Shown here piece after piece: positions 18,087 to 27,048 of a stretch of 56,988 bases of DNA (position 1 is its first letter; each line of letters begins with the position of its first letter). The notes under the pieces are model-generated. The model was not told the DNA's origin. It saw only the letters and a program-made list of their open reading frames with translations, and searched no databases. Origin of the DNA: CAZSHX01 sp964606895 (lineage in GTDB: Bacteria; Bacteroidota; Ignavibacteria; Kapaibacteriales; UBA2268); assembly GCA_964606895.1 (NCBI GenBank), contig CAZSHX010000023.1, positions 1 to 56,988 of the forward strand, in the 5' to 3' direction. The translations under genes and the position numbers were made by a program.

Positions 18087-18620
18087 ATGAAAAAGTTTAT
18101 TATTTTAGGATTGTTCCTCATTGCTGGAACATATATCTATGCTCAGCCTTCAAAAGTTCAGGAGATTTTCAATAAATACGGCGGAAAAGACGGTTTCACG
18201 ACCGTTAGTCTTACCGACCCTTCCGTGGCTTTGGGAGGTGATATTGATGCCGAAATGAAAAAGGCTATAAGTGATATCAACTCAATGAAAATTCTGACAT
18301 ACGACACAAAAAAGAATGTGAACAAAAAGCTTGGCGAAGAGTTTGCAAACGATTTGAAGAAAATTAATCCTTCCGAAGGCTACAAAGAATTTATGTCAGT
18401 CAATGATGGCGGTACTTACGTACGTATGTACTCCAAAAAGCAGGGAAACTCAGCAAACGAATTCTTCATGATTGTTATTGAAAAGAACGATAGTTACGTG
18501 CTGATTTGGATAAGCGGAAGCGGTGCATTGAACATGAACAATGTCGGCAAAATCGGCAAATTGTTCGGACTTCCCGATGACGGCAAAGCAAAAAAAGGTG
18601 GAAAAAATAAAGAAGAATAA
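18087..18620 (+). CDS. DUF4252-type exported protein
   Basis: 177 aa. Signal peptide MKKFIILGLFLIAGTYIYAQ, cleaved after YAQ. The mature protein (SKVQEIFNKYGGKDGFTTVS, then LTDPSVAL) matches the DUF4252 family as I know it, which in Bacteroidota commonly follows an ECF sigma/anti-sigma pair. It ends in a Lys-rich tail (GKAKKGGKNKEE). A strong RBS (AAGGAGAG) precedes it, 12 bp after the anti-sigma-like gene. Function unknown; an envelope-stress target of the sigma factor is likely. Confidence 0.8.
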   Translation: MKKFIILGLFLIAGTYIYAQPSKVQEIFNKYGGKDGFTTVSLTDPSVALGGDIDAEMKKAISDINSMKILTYDTKKNVNKKLGEEFANDLKKINPSEGYKEFMSVNDGGTYVRMYSKKQGNSANEFFMIVIEKNDSYVLIWISGSGALNMNNVGKIGKLFGLPDDGKAKKGGKNKEE

Positions 18621-18652
18621 TTCGTGATTTATTCGATTGTTCATAATTTTTA

Positions 18653-18680
18653 GGGTTCGGATTTCTGAACCCCTTTTTTT
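18653..18680 (+). terminator. Terminator of sigma-factor operon
   Basis: GGGTTC pairs with GAACCC across an 8-nt loop and is followed by seven T residues, 32 bp after the DUF4252 stop. Confidence 0.8.
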
Positions 18681-18712
18681 ATTGTTTCTGCAATTTTTTT
18701 CATCTCATTTTC

Positions 18713-18848
18713 CAAATTGCATTTCATCTTTTATATTTTCTTTAAAAAATGCAATATATTTTTCGTTTAAAACATTGATATTATTTCAATTAACAAAATA
18801 TTTTCCTTTGCATCTTTGAATGTAAAAAGATGCAAAGATGCAATTTTT
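18713..18848 (+). repeat. Module A, copy 6
   Basis: Left arm AAATTGCATTTCATC, core AACATTGATATTATTTCAAT, then TTGCATCTTTGAATG and the right arm GATGCAAAGATGCAATTTTT. It sits between convergent genes and runs into module C. Confidence 0.75.
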
Positions 18849-18960
18849 ACCGTCCTCTCCATGAATGTTGGTGTGAGATTGACAAACTATCAAAGAACAG
18901 CTTACAAAACACTTGTACGAAAATATTAATTATTTATTGCTATGGAAATGAGGTAAATTA
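18849..18960 (+). repeat. Module C, copy 2
   Basis: CGTCCTCTCCATGAATG, GTGTGAGATTGACAAACTAT, then the tail TTATTTATTGCTATGGAAAT. Its last bases include the complement of the stop codon of the following minus-strand gene. Confidence 0.7.
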
Positions 18961-20814
18961 ATATAACTTTAGTAATTTATTGGAATATATCGATTTATTC
19001 GATTGAATTATTATCTGATAAAAACCAGCTCTTAACCAGTTTAAATCAAGTTCCGGATTCTCAACGTCTTGCAAATAAATTTCTCTAATCAAAACTCCGA
19101 ATATGTCATAAATCTTTATGTCGCAAGGAATATCAAGGTTGGATAATCTAATTTTTCGCTCAAATGGGTTAGGATAAATACTTATATGTTCGTTAATTTC
19201 CAAGTTTTCAACATCAGTCTTGTTCAGGTCAATTTTAAAAAGATACGATGTATATTCCGCTGGTATGATACGATTTTGAAAGGCATTATTTGTATATGGA
19301 AATTTGGCGGCGTTTGTTTCTCCAGTTATTAGAAACCTTGAACCAGATGATAAAATAGCATAACCAAAACTATTTTTTGAACCATAATAAGCTGAATAAA
19401 CCGGTTTCCCATTTAAATCCATTTTTAACAAAATAATTTGAGTATGTCCAACTCCTATTCCTTGGATGGGTTCACCAATTACTGGAAAATCACTACTAAT
19501 TGTCCATCCAGTAAGCCAAATATTGTTATCATCTGATGAAATTGACATTCCTTCTTCAGCTGATAATCCACCATAAAATGTCGAAAAATCAACTTTGTTA
19601 TCTGAAGTAATTTTTACTATTACTATATCATAAGAATCCCAATTGGGCTTATAGGCATTTTCTGTTGTTGGGAAATTGCTACTTTCTGTCCTTCCTGTGA
19701 AGTAAAAGCTTTTTTCCTTATCTGAGCAAACAGCATTAAATACATCTTTCTGACTTCCTCCATACAAACTCGCATAGAGCAATTTACCGTCAGGAGTTAA
19801 TTTTATAATAAAACAATCTTCTTTTCCGGTGGTATCCCACTGGAAGGCATCTCCCCATATAGGGAAAATAGGCATCCCGGGTTCTGAAGAAACTTTCTGA
19901 TGATACCCACCAACAGCTATGTTATCCCATTTATCCGTTGCTACGCAAGTAGTTATTTCGTTTTGATAACCACCGTAATACGTTCCCCATATCAAATCTC
20001 CATCGGGGCTGAATCTTGAAATAAAAGCGTCAGCATAACCCTGTAAAGTTGGGTAAAGGGCATTTTCGGAAACAGGTAAATTTGTTCCGGCAGTATATCC
20101 GGCAATTACAATACCGCCATCGGACATCAAGGCAATTCCCTCGCCCGTATCAAAACCGTCACTACCATAGAGTTCTGCCCATAGTCTTTCTCCTGTCGGA
20201 CTGAATTTCAAAATAAAGACATCAGAACTACCTTTGTAAGTTCCTTTCGTGGTTGGAAAATCAGGACTATCAGTTTTTCCAACAACAAATATATTATCAT
20301 TTGCATCAATCACACAGCCTTTTGCAACATCAGTTCCTGAACCTCCGTAATATGTTATCCAAATCGGTTGACCGTCAGGTGTGAATTTAGCAATAAAAGC
20401 ATCATGACCGCCACTCTTTTCCTTTTGGAAGCATCCAGCTGTTGTCGGAAGGTTTGTGCTACCGGAATAACCTACAAGTATCATATTATCCTTGCTGTCA
20501 ACTGCAATTCCATAACTGCAATCATAGCCGTTGCCACCAAAATAAGAAGAATAAACTACTCTTGGGTCGGTAATCAAATCCAGTATGTTATCATTTCCGT
20601 CCTTTTTAAAGGGAATTCTGCTATTCTCGTTTTCTGAGATTGCATGTTGATGTTGCTTTTTGAATTGCTCAAAATGATAAAATTTCGAAAGAGTATCCAG
20701 ACCTTTCCATTCTATTGGGGTAGCAATAGGAAGCGAGGTTTGGGGAAATAACGGAATAGAAAATAATATCAATAATGAAATTAATATTGAGAGTTCACGA
20801 GAAAAAAGTTTCAT
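18958..20814 (-). CDS. Secreted SBBP-repeat protein with T9SS sorting domain
   Basis: 618 aa. Signal peptide at residues 1-25. From about residue 88 there are seven or eight beta-propeller-like repeats of the SBBP kind, with recurring YYGGxGxDxxxGIAVDxxDN and LPTTxxxFQ words (for example YSSYFGGNGYDCSYGIAVDS and IWITYYGGSGTDVAKGCVID). The C-terminus (about 545-618: ISIYPNPFERKIRLSNL, LRAGFYQIII, NKLLKLY) is a type A T9SS sorting domain that targets the protein to the cell surface. A monocistronic gene; its stop codon lies in the end of a C repeat. Role unknown. Confidence 0.88.
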   Translation of the reverse strand: MKLFSRELSILISLLILFSIPLFPQTSLPIATPIEWKGLDTLSKFYHFEQFKKQHQHAISENENSRIPFKKDGNDNILDLITDPRVVYSSYFGGNGYDCSYGIAVDSKDNMILVGYSGSTNLPTTAGCFQKEKSGGHDAFIAKFTPDGQPIWITYYGGSGTDVAKGCVIDANDNIFVVGKTDSPDFPTTKGTYKGSSDVFILKFSPTGERLWAELYGSDGFDTGEGIALMSDGGIVIAGYTAGTNLPVSENALYPTLQGYADAFISRFSPDGDLIWGTYYGGYQNEITTCVATDKWDNIAVGGYHQKVSSEPGMPIFPIWGDAFQWDTTGKEDCFIIKLTPDGKLLYASLYGGSQKDVFNAVCSDKEKSFYFTGRTESSNFPTTENAYKPNWDSYDIVIVKITSDNKVDFSTFYGGLSAEEGMSISSDDNNIWLTGWTISSDFPVIGEPIQGIGVGHTQIILLKMDLNGKPVYSAYYGSKNSFGYAILSSGSRFLITGETNAAKFPYTNNAFQNRIIPAEYTSYLFKIDLNKTDVENLEINEHISIYPNPFERKIRLSNLDIPCDIKIYDIFGVLIREIYLQDVENPELDLNWLRAGFYQIIIQSNKSIYSNKLLKLY

Positions 20815-20953
20815 AAATTCTCCGCCAAAAAAGCATTTTTTTGAAATTCAAATAATTAATTATCAGAAAGACACATTAGAACACTATAAAGTTACAAAAA
20901 ATATTGCAAAATTTCATAAAAAAAAACGTAACTACTCAGCCAATATCTTAAAT

Positions 20954-21136
20954 TGAATTGCCACGAGCTTTAGCTCGTGGAGTATTAAAGCAAGTCAATA
21001 TTGGGATTTATCCCAAATATTATATGGCTTTTCATGTCAAAGAGCTTTGGAAAAAGAAGATCAATAATTATTTGGGCTAAAGCCCTATTTATCATCATAT
21101 AATCATTTTCCACGACTTAAAAGTCGTGGCTATTCA
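20954..21136. repeat. Multi-hairpin REP-like element
   Basis: Four stem-loops in about 180 bp: CCACGAGC/GCTCGTGG (near 20962), TTGGGA/TCCCAA (near 21001), GGGCT/AGCCC (near 21077) and CCACGACTT/AAGTCGTGG (near 21111). The outer two resemble each other. Such arrays resemble REP elements mobilised by REP-associated IS200-like transposases; no such gene is in the window. The rest of the 20815-21210 gap shows nothing else. Confidence 0.6.
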
Positions 21137-21210
21137 TAGGTATTTTTTAACTTTTATCAAAATATTAATTCAGATATAAACAACAGTTTTACCCGTCTGA
21201 GTAGCACATA

Positions 21211-21252
21211 AAAAAAAACCTTCCGAAAGTTTTATCCTCCGGAAGGTTTTTT
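21211..21252 (-). terminator. Thioredoxin terminator
   Basis: On the minus strand CCTTCCG pairs with CGGAAGG, extended by AAA/TTT, and is followed by at least eight T residues. It lies about 36 bp after the thioredoxin stop. Confidence 0.8.
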
Positions 21253-21287
21253 GATGTATTATTTTTTTTTGAAATTCGAAGTTTAAA

Positions 21288-21659
21288 TCAATTCTTGTTT
21301 TCGGGCGATTCAATTCCAAAAATATCTTTGATAGCGGACATATAGCCTTCTTTGGGCATTGCTCCTACCGACATTCTCGGTTGCTCGTTCACAGGACAGA
21401 ATAATACAGAAGGTATGCTCCTGATTCCAAAAACAGAAGAGAGTTCCTGTTCCTGCTCTGTGTCTATCTTGTAAATATCAACTAAGCCGTTATATTCCGT
21501 TTTCAGTTCTTCCATAATCGGAGAGACCATACGGCATGGTCCGCACCAGTCTGCATAAAAATCAATTATGCAGGGACGTTGTCCTTTGAATTTCCATTCG
21601 GTATTGTTTTCGTAATCGAAAACGTTATCGAGAAACGCTTGTTTTGTCATCAATTCCAT
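21288..21659 (-). CDS. trxA: Thioredoxin
   Basis: 123 aa from the ATG at 21659, which has AGGAG six bases upstream; a start seven codons earlier lacks this. The active site is FYADWCGPCRM with redox Cys39 and Cys42. Strand and cis-proline region follow (FGIRSIPSVLF). Reduces disulfides of cytosolic proteins using thioredoxin reductase; no signal peptide is seen. The spacer between residues 10 and 30 (DNVFDYENNTEWKFKG) is slightly longer than in E. coli TrxA. Confidence 0.9.
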   Translation of the reverse strand: MELMTKQAFLDNVFDYENNTEWKFKGQRPCIIDFYADWCGPCRMVSPIMEELKTEYNGLVDIYKIDTEQEQELSSVFGIRSIPSVLFCPVNEQPRMSVGAMPKEGYMSAIKDIFGIESPENKN

Positions 21660-21745
21660 GATTGCTCCTATAATTGTCAATGTGTTACATAATCAACTAT
21701 ATTGACGAACAGGAATATAAGTTTAGTGTAATGCCCGAAAAATAT

Positions 21746-23824
21746 TTATTTTACACCAAGCTGAGTCATAATCCAACGCCATTCAAGTTCAATATTCCCG
21801 ACCATTTGCTCGACTGACTGTCCGCTTCCGTGACCGCTGTCGAAATCAACAAAAAGCATGATGGGGTTAATCTGCCCGGGATTATTCTGCAAGGCGGCGG
21901 CAAACTTTTTGGCATGAAGCGGGTCAACTCTTGTATCGTTTTCGCCTGCTTTAACCAAAGTTGCCGGAAGATTCAAACCTGCTTTGATATTTTGATATGG
22001 TGAATATGACAAAATATATCTGAAATCTTTTTCGTTTTCGGCACTTCCGTATTCGGGAATCCAATAGCGTGCAATTAAAAATTTGTCGTAACGAACCATA
22101 TCAAGCAAAGGAACTGCACAAATTGCGGCTTTGAACAAATCAGGTCTTTGGGTTAAGGTTGCACCAACAAGCAAACCGCCGTTCGAGCCGCCCTTGATTG
22201 CTAACTTTTCGGGACTTGTATATTTTTCGGAAATAAGATATTCTGCACCTGCGATAAAATCATCGAAAGTGTTTTGCTTTTTGAACATCATGCCGTTAAG
22301 GTGCCAATTCTCGCCATATTCGTTACCTCCGCGAAGGCAGGCAATAGCATAAACTCCGCCACGATTAATGAATGAAGTGGTAGTACCTGTAAACGATGGC
22401 GACATGCTGATATTGAATCCGCCGTATCCATACAGAATTGTCGGATTTTTGCCGTCAAGAGCCATTCCCTTTTTATGAACAAGAAACATTGGAATTTTTG
22501 TTCCGTCTTTTGAGGGATAATAAACAAGTTTCGATTCAATATTTTCAGTGTTGTAAGGAATTTTATCCTGATAGAAAAACTCCCATTTGGAAAGGGTTGA
22601 ACCATCGAGTTTGTAAATCTTTGAAGCCGAAGTAAATGCATTAAATGAGATATAAACCGTATTCGATTCCTTATGATAGCCAAGCCCTGCCACATCTGCA
22701 AGTTCGGGAAGCTCAAGATCCCTAACGAATTTACCGTTCAAATCGTAAACCGAGAGTTTTTTCAGAACATCTTTTTTCTCAAGCATTATAACGTAAGTAT
22801 TTGTGATTTCGAAATCTTCGAGAACACTTTCATTTTCGGGATAGAATGTTTTCCAATTTTCAAATCCGGGTTTGTCAATATCAGTAACCATGACTTTGAA
22901 ATTTGGAGCTTCATGATTAGTCATGATATATATTTTATTGTTTTTTACGGTTGGTGTAACTCTGAATTTCGTACTCGAATAAATCTGCTTAGGTTCATCG
23001 TTTGATCCAATTTTACGGCAACTGAGAGTTCCGGAATAAAAATCACCGGTATAGAAGAATGTCAGGTTGCCTTCATCGGGGTCCCAAACGGAGCTTGAAT
23101 TTTTGGCATCTGTTGGAGCCGTCAAAAAGACATCATTTTTGAAATCATCGCCAATTTTATGTCTGTAAGTTTTTAGCGGAAGCTGTTTGTCAATATCTTC
23201 TCTGGAACGCAGTGTAACATAAGCGAATTTTTCGTCACGGCACCATGAAAACGAATAAATATTTTTCATAGGTTCGCCGATAGTTTTGCCTGTTTTGGTG
23301 TCAATGATTTGATAAATATTAATTTCATCGCCTTTGAACTGAGTACCCACTGCCGCTTTGCTTGCATCGGCATTCAAAGCAAAACCCGAAACAGAAGTTT
23401 TTCCGGATGGGTCAATTACAAGCGGGTCGAAAATAAGTTTTTCTTTGCCTTTAATTCTTGTGTAAATCTTGCTCTGCTGTTCGCCTTTAAGCTTTTTGTA
23501 GAAAAATTCCCTGTCTTTTTTAAAAAATGGAGCACCAACATTATCACGGTCAATATAATTTCTGATTTCGTCCTTAATCCCGGGAATTTCCGGGCAAGTT
23601 TTGTTGATGTATTCAATAGTATAATCTGTCTGCTTGTGAGACCATTCCTTGACTTCGGCATTATCCTTATCCTCGAGCCAACGATAGTTGTCGGTGATTT
23701 TGAACTTGTGGAGTTCGTCAGTAACCGGTCTGATTGGGGTTTTGGGCGGTTCAAATTTGATTTGGGCGAAAGAGTTTACAGCCATAAATAATATTATTGA
23801 GATAATGAATGATACTGTTTTCAT
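21746..23824 (-). CDS. Prolyl oligopeptidase family S9A peptidase
   Basis: 692 aa with a signal peptide (MKTVSFIISIILFMAVNSFA), so periplasmic. The N-terminal segment PVTDELHKFKITDNYRWLED is typical of prolyl oligopeptidases. A propeller domain spans about residues 80-410. The alpha/beta hydrolase domain carries the catalytic serine in IKGGSNGGLLVG, the aspartate in GENDTRVDPLHAKKF and the histidine in DFDSGHGSG. Length matches the family. It cleaves short peptides after proline. A single gene; no operon partner is evident. Confidence 0.92.
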   Translation of the reverse strand: MKTVSFIISIILFMAVNSFAQIKFEPPKTPIRPVTDELHKFKITDNYRWLEDKDNAEVKEWSHKQTDYTIEYINKTCPEIPGIKDEIRNYIDRDNVGAPFFKKDREFFYKKLKGEQQSKIYTRIKGKEKLIFDPLVIDPSGKTSVSGFALNADASKAAVGTQFKGDEINIYQIIDTKTGKTIGEPMKNIYSFSWCRDEKFAYVTLRSREDIDKQLPLKTYRHKIGDDFKNDVFLTAPTDAKNSSSVWDPDEGNLTFFYTGDFYSGTLSCRKIGSNDEPKQIYSSTKFRVTPTVKNNKIYIMTNHEAPNFKVMVTDIDKPGFENWKTFYPENESVLEDFEITNTYVIMLEKKDVLKKLSVYDLNGKFVRDLELPELADVAGLGYHKESNTVYISFNAFTSASKIYKLDGSTLSKWEFFYQDKIPYNTENIESKLVYYPSKDGTKIPMFLVHKKGMALDGKNPTILYGYGGFNISMSPSFTGTTTSFINRGGVYAIACLRGGNEYGENWHLNGMMFKKQNTFDDFIAGAEYLISEKYTSPEKLAIKGGSNGGLLVGATLTQRPDLFKAAICAVPLLDMVRYDKFLIARYWIPEYGSAENEKDFRYILSYSPYQNIKAGLNLPATLVKAGENDTRVDPLHAKKFAAALQNNPGQINPIMLFVDFDSGHGSGQSVEQMVGNIELEWRWIMTQLGVK

Positions 23825-24041
23825 GAAAAAATTCCTGTTATTTAAATGAGTGAATTACATTTTTTGATTTGCTGTCAAATCAACATCTATCAAAACGAAT
23901 ATTGATAGAAAAAGTTTCCTGAAGAACATCAAAATAAGGTAAAACTTACTTTTTCATCTTTAGAATCCCCAATTCAGCCTGCAAAATTAAGAAAAATATA
24001 ATTGAATAATAACAATAGAAATAAAAATCTTTTCTTCTATT

Positions 24042-24222
24042 TCAAACAAGTAAACGCCTAACCAACTAAATATCTAAACTCTTGAAGAGTCCACCCCGTT
24101 CGGCTCCGCCTGCCACCCCTCAAAAGGGGAATTTTCCTTTTCCCCCTTTGAAAAAGGGGGGCAGGGGGGATTTTCTTTTCTTCAACACCTAAAAGTCTAA
24201 GCAACTAAACATCTAAACAATC
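24042..24222 (-). repeat. Octamer-block element, copy 1
   Basis: On the minus strand, two blocks of five 8-bp units (consensus close to GTTTAGNT, usually ending GTTTGAAG or similar) flank a core with CCCCCTT/AAGGGGG and TTCCCCT/AGGGG pairings. This copy has an extra stretch of about 22 bp in the core, bounded by GGGGTGG on both sides, relative to the copy at 35781-35946. It lies directly downstream of the atpC terminator. Bases 23825-24041 show no gene or structure. Confidence 0.7.
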
Positions 24223-24242
24223 GGCGACTTTATTTGGGATAG

Positions 24243-24280
24243 GAAAAAAATCAGGCTTCTTAAAAAAATAAGAAGCCTGC
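24243..24280 (-). terminator. atpDC terminator
   Basis: CAGGCTTCTTA pairs with TAAGAAGCCTG over a 6-nt loop, followed on the minus strand by a T run. An almost identical hairpin lies at 37383-37419 inside the duplicated atpC tail. Confidence 0.85.
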
Positions 24281-24307
24281 CGCATTTAATCGAAATATTA
24301 ACCCGAA

Positions 24308-24577
24308 TTAATTAATTTCGGCTGTTTCAACCAATATTGAGATATTATTTTTTCTCACTTCAACCAATCCGCCTGTAGTAGAGAAAAGCAGAGTTTTGTC
24401 GTCTGCTGTTTCAACTTTTACCTTTCCGGTAGTCAAAGTAGAAACTATCGGGGCGTGGTTGAACAAGACCTGAAACGGGCTTTGAGCACCCGGAACAGTA
24501 ACTGAATGAGCAAGACCCGAGAAAATAGTTTTCTGGGGTGTTATGATGTCAACTTTTAATAATTTATGTTCAGACAT
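24308..24577 (-). CDS. atpC: ATP synthase F1 subunit epsilon (short form)
   Basis: 89 aa. It matches the N-terminal beta-barrel domain of epsilon (KVDIITPQKTIFSG, VTVPGAQSPFQVLFNHAPIV, STTGGLVEVRKNNISILVE). The C-terminal two-helix inhibitory domain of longer (about 135 aa) epsilons is missing, as in green sulfur bacteria. Part of the F1 central stalk. It is 24 bp downstream of atpD; no other ATP synthase gene is in the window. Its last 30 codons recur as a broken copy at 37274-37354. Confidence 0.93.
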   Translation of the reverse strand: MSEHKLLKVDIITPQKTIFSGLAHSVTVPGAQSPFQVLFNHAPIVSTLTTGKVKVETADDKTLLFSTTGGLVEVRKNNISILVETAEIN

Positions 24578-24601
24578 AATTCTTTTCTTAAAAATGAAAA
24601 A

Positions 24602-26008
24602 TTAGCCTTGTTTCTTAGCTTTGTCGAATACTTCGTCAATTGTACCAACGTAAACGAACAAACCTTCTGTGATTTCATCGCAATCGCCGTCCAATATAGC
24701 TTTGAAGCCTGCAATTGTATCATCAATTTTAACATAACGTCCTTCAAAACCGGTGAATTGCTCTGCAACACTGAAAGGCTGAGAGAAGAATTTCTGAATT
24801 TTTCTGGCTCTGTAAACAGTAAGTTTATCTTCGTCGGAAAGTTCGTCCATACCGAGAATGTTAATAATGTCCTGAAGCTCTTTGTAAGTTTGAAGCACTT
24901 TTCTAACTCTCATGGCTGTATCGTAGTGGTTATTGCCAATTGAAAGCGGATCCATAATTCTGGAAGTCGAATCAAGCGGGTCAACAGCAGGATAAAGACC
25001 AAGTTCTGCAATAGCACGCGAAAGCACGGTTTTTGCATCAAGGTGAGTAAATGTATTTGCAGGAGCGGGATCTGTCAAGTCATCTGCAGGAACATAAACT
25101 GCCTGCACAGAAGTAATTGAACCTTTATCTGTTGAAGCAATTCTTTCTTCCAAAATACCAAGTTCAGTTGCAAGAGTTGGCTGATAACCTACAGCCGAAG
25201 GCATTCTTCCCAAAAGAGCAGATACTTCGGAACCTGCCTGAATAAAACGGAAAATATTGTCAATGAAAAGCAAAACGTCTTTTCCCTGTTCATCTCTGAA
25301 ATATTCTGCAATGGTTAAAGCCGTTAGAGCAACTCTGGAACGTGCTCCGGGAGGTTCGTTCATCTGTCCGAACACAAGACTAGTATTCTTTAATACTCCT
25401 GATTCGGTCATTTCAAGATAAAGGTCATTTCCTTCTCTTGTTCTTTCACCGACACCACCGAAAACAGAATAACCGCCGTGATGTTTTGCAATGTTATGAA
25501 TCAATTCCTGAATAATAACAGTTTTACCTACGCCTGCACCACCGAATAAACCGGTTTTGCCGCCTTTGGTAAAAGGTTCGATCAAGTCAATAACTTTGAT
25601 ACCTGTTTCAAACATTTCTTTTGAAGTGGAAAGAGTGTGAAATTCAGGTGAAGGTCTGTGTATGTTCAATCTTCCTGTTGTAACAATGGGTCCTTTGCCG
25701 TCAATGGGTTCACCAATCAGGTTCATCATTCTTCCAAGCACTTCGGGACCGGCAGGTATTGAGATTGGATTTCCTGTGTCCAGAACTATCATTCCGCGAA
25801 CAAGACCGTCTGTTGTATCCATTGCAACCGTGCGGACACGGTACTCTCCAAGGTCCTGCTGAACCTCGCAAACGAGAATACTTTCTTCGCCTGTTTCGGG
25901 TGAAGTTCTTGGTATATGAACAGCATTAAGAACGGAAGGAATTTGACCTTCAGAAAACTCGACATCAACAACAGGTCCGATTACCTGAATAATTTTGCCT
26001 TCATTCAT
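24602..26008 (-). CDS. atpD: ATP synthase F1 subunit beta
   Basis: 468 aa, normal length. Catalytic nucleotide-binding subunit: Walker A GGAGVGKTVIIQEL, catalytic glutamate segment GGVGERTREGNDLY, Walker B region VLLFIDNIFRF and the DELSEED-like MDELSDEDKLTV. It synthesises ATP at the F1 catalytic sites. A purine-rich RBS (AAAGGAAAGG) precedes the ATG at some distance. It heads the two-gene atpDC unit, divergent from the nitrilase-family gene over a 169-bp intergenic region. Confidence 0.97.
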   Translation of the reverse strand: MNEGKIIQVIGPVVDVEFSEGQIPSVLNAVHIPRTSPETGEESILVCEVQQDLGEYRVRTVAMDTTDGLVRGMIVLDTGNPISIPAGPEVLGRMMNLIGEPIDGKGPIVTTGRLNIHRPSPEFHTLSTSKEMFETGIKVIDLIEPFTKGGKTGLFGGAGVGKTVIIQELIHNIAKHHGGYSVFGGVGERTREGNDLYLEMTESGVLKNTSLVFGQMNEPPGARSRVALTALTIAEYFRDEQGKDVLLFIDNIFRFIQAGSEVSALLGRMPSAVGYQPTLATELGILEERIASTDKGSITSVQAVYVPADDLTDPAPANTFTHLDAKTVLSRAIAELGLYPAVDPLDSTSRIMDPLSIGNNHYDTAMRVRKVLQTYKELQDIINILGMDELSDEDKLTVYRARKIQKFFSQPFSVAEQFTGFEGRYVKIDDTIAGFKAILDGDCDEITEGLFVYVGTIDEVFDKAKKQG

Positions 26009-26141
26009 TTTTGTAGCACCTTTCCTTTTGAAGTTTTATTTGTATTTTTTCAATTTCATTAAAATTATAAACAGCGAAAATAATCAATTATTTCCATTTA
26101 GGCAAAGCAAAATTCAAAGTTTACGCTATAAATAAAATTCG

Positions 26142-26149
26142 TATTTTTG
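26142..26149 (+). promoter_or_regulatory. Possible Bacteroidota -7 element
   Basis: TATTTTTG fits the TAnnTTTG -7 consensus of Bacteroidota housekeeping promoters and lies 28 bp before the amidase start. No convincing -33 TTG element is visible at the expected spacing, so this is tentative. Confidence 0.3.
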
Positions 26150-26177
26150 TATTTTTAAAAACTATTGAAGTAAAAAT

Positions 26178-26972
26178 ATGCGATTAGCGGTTGTTCAATA
26201 CAAGCCTGAGCTTGGATTGCTCGAGAAAAATCTTGTTAAATTTTACGATTATCTGCATTCAGCAATTGCTGATATGATTGTCTTTCCGGAACTATGTCTT
26301 TCTGGATATATTTTTCATGACAAAGAGGAATTGAAGAAAGTATCATTTTCTAAAGATTCTGACTTGTTTTCAGAAATTACCGCTGAAATCAGAAAGACAA
26401 AAAAAACTGTAATATTCGGATTTTCAGAATTATCCGGAGATAAAATCTATAATTCTGCGGCAATTGTAATCCCAAATGAAACCGAAACATATATTTACCG
26501 GAAAACTCATTTGTTTTTCAAGGAAAAATTTGTTTTTACTGCAGGTGATACCGGCTTTTTTGTTGTCGAAGATAAACAAAATAATTGCAAAATCGGAACT
26601 ATGATATGCTATGACTGGAGATTTCCCGAATCAGCCCGTTCACTTGGATTGAAAGGTGCCGACCTGATCGTCTGCCCATCAAATCTTGTAACTGATCTTT
26701 GGCATAAAGTGATACCTGCAAGGGCAATCGAGAACAAAGTTTATCTTGCCGTTGCCAACAGATGCGGGGAAGAGGAGTCTGCCGGTGAGAATTTGCTTTT
26801 CAAAGGAGAATCGGGGATTTGGGATTATGCAGGCAATTTATTAGCAAAAGCCTCCTTTGAGGGTGAAGAAGTTATTTTTGCCGACATTGAACCTGACAAG
26901 ACAAGAAAAAAATCGTTTAATGAATATAACGATATTTTTGTCGACCGTCGTCCGGAACTTTATTCGAAATAA
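26178..26972 (+). CDS. Carbon-nitrogen hydrolase (nitrilase superfamily, omega-amidase-like)
   Basis: 264 aa. The catalytic triad is visible: Glu38 in VFPELCLSGY, Lys109 in YRKTHLFFKEK and Cys144 in GTMICYDWRFPE. DLIVCPSNLVTDLWHKV and PARAIENKVYLAVANRCG follow, as in the amidase branch. Probably a cytosolic amidase acting on a small linear amide such as alpha-ketoglutaramate; the substrate is inferred. Single gene, divergent from atpD. Confidence 0.88.
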   Translation: MRLAVVQYKPELGLLEKNLVKFYDYLHSAIADMIVFPELCLSGYIFHDKEELKKVSFSKDSDLFSEITAEIRKTKKTVIFGFSELSGDKIYNSAAIVIPNETETYIYRKTHLFFKEKFVFTAGDTGFFVVEDKQNNCKIGTMICYDWRFPESARSLGLKGADLIVCPSNLVTDLWHKVIPARAIENKVYLAVANRCGEEESAGENLLFKGESGIWDYAGNLLAKASFEGEEVIFADIEPDKTRKKSFNEYNDIFVDRRPELYSK

Positions 26973-27048
26973 TTTTCAAGAAATAATTTTGATTAAATTT
27001 CGTTTGAATAGATCAACTTTGGTTTGAATATTTTGGAGAAACACCTGT

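Noticed and set aside
18637..18819. 60-codon frame after the DUF4252 gene
   Set aside because: Covers the terminator and module A6; low-complexity hydrophobic product caused by T-rich repeat sequence.
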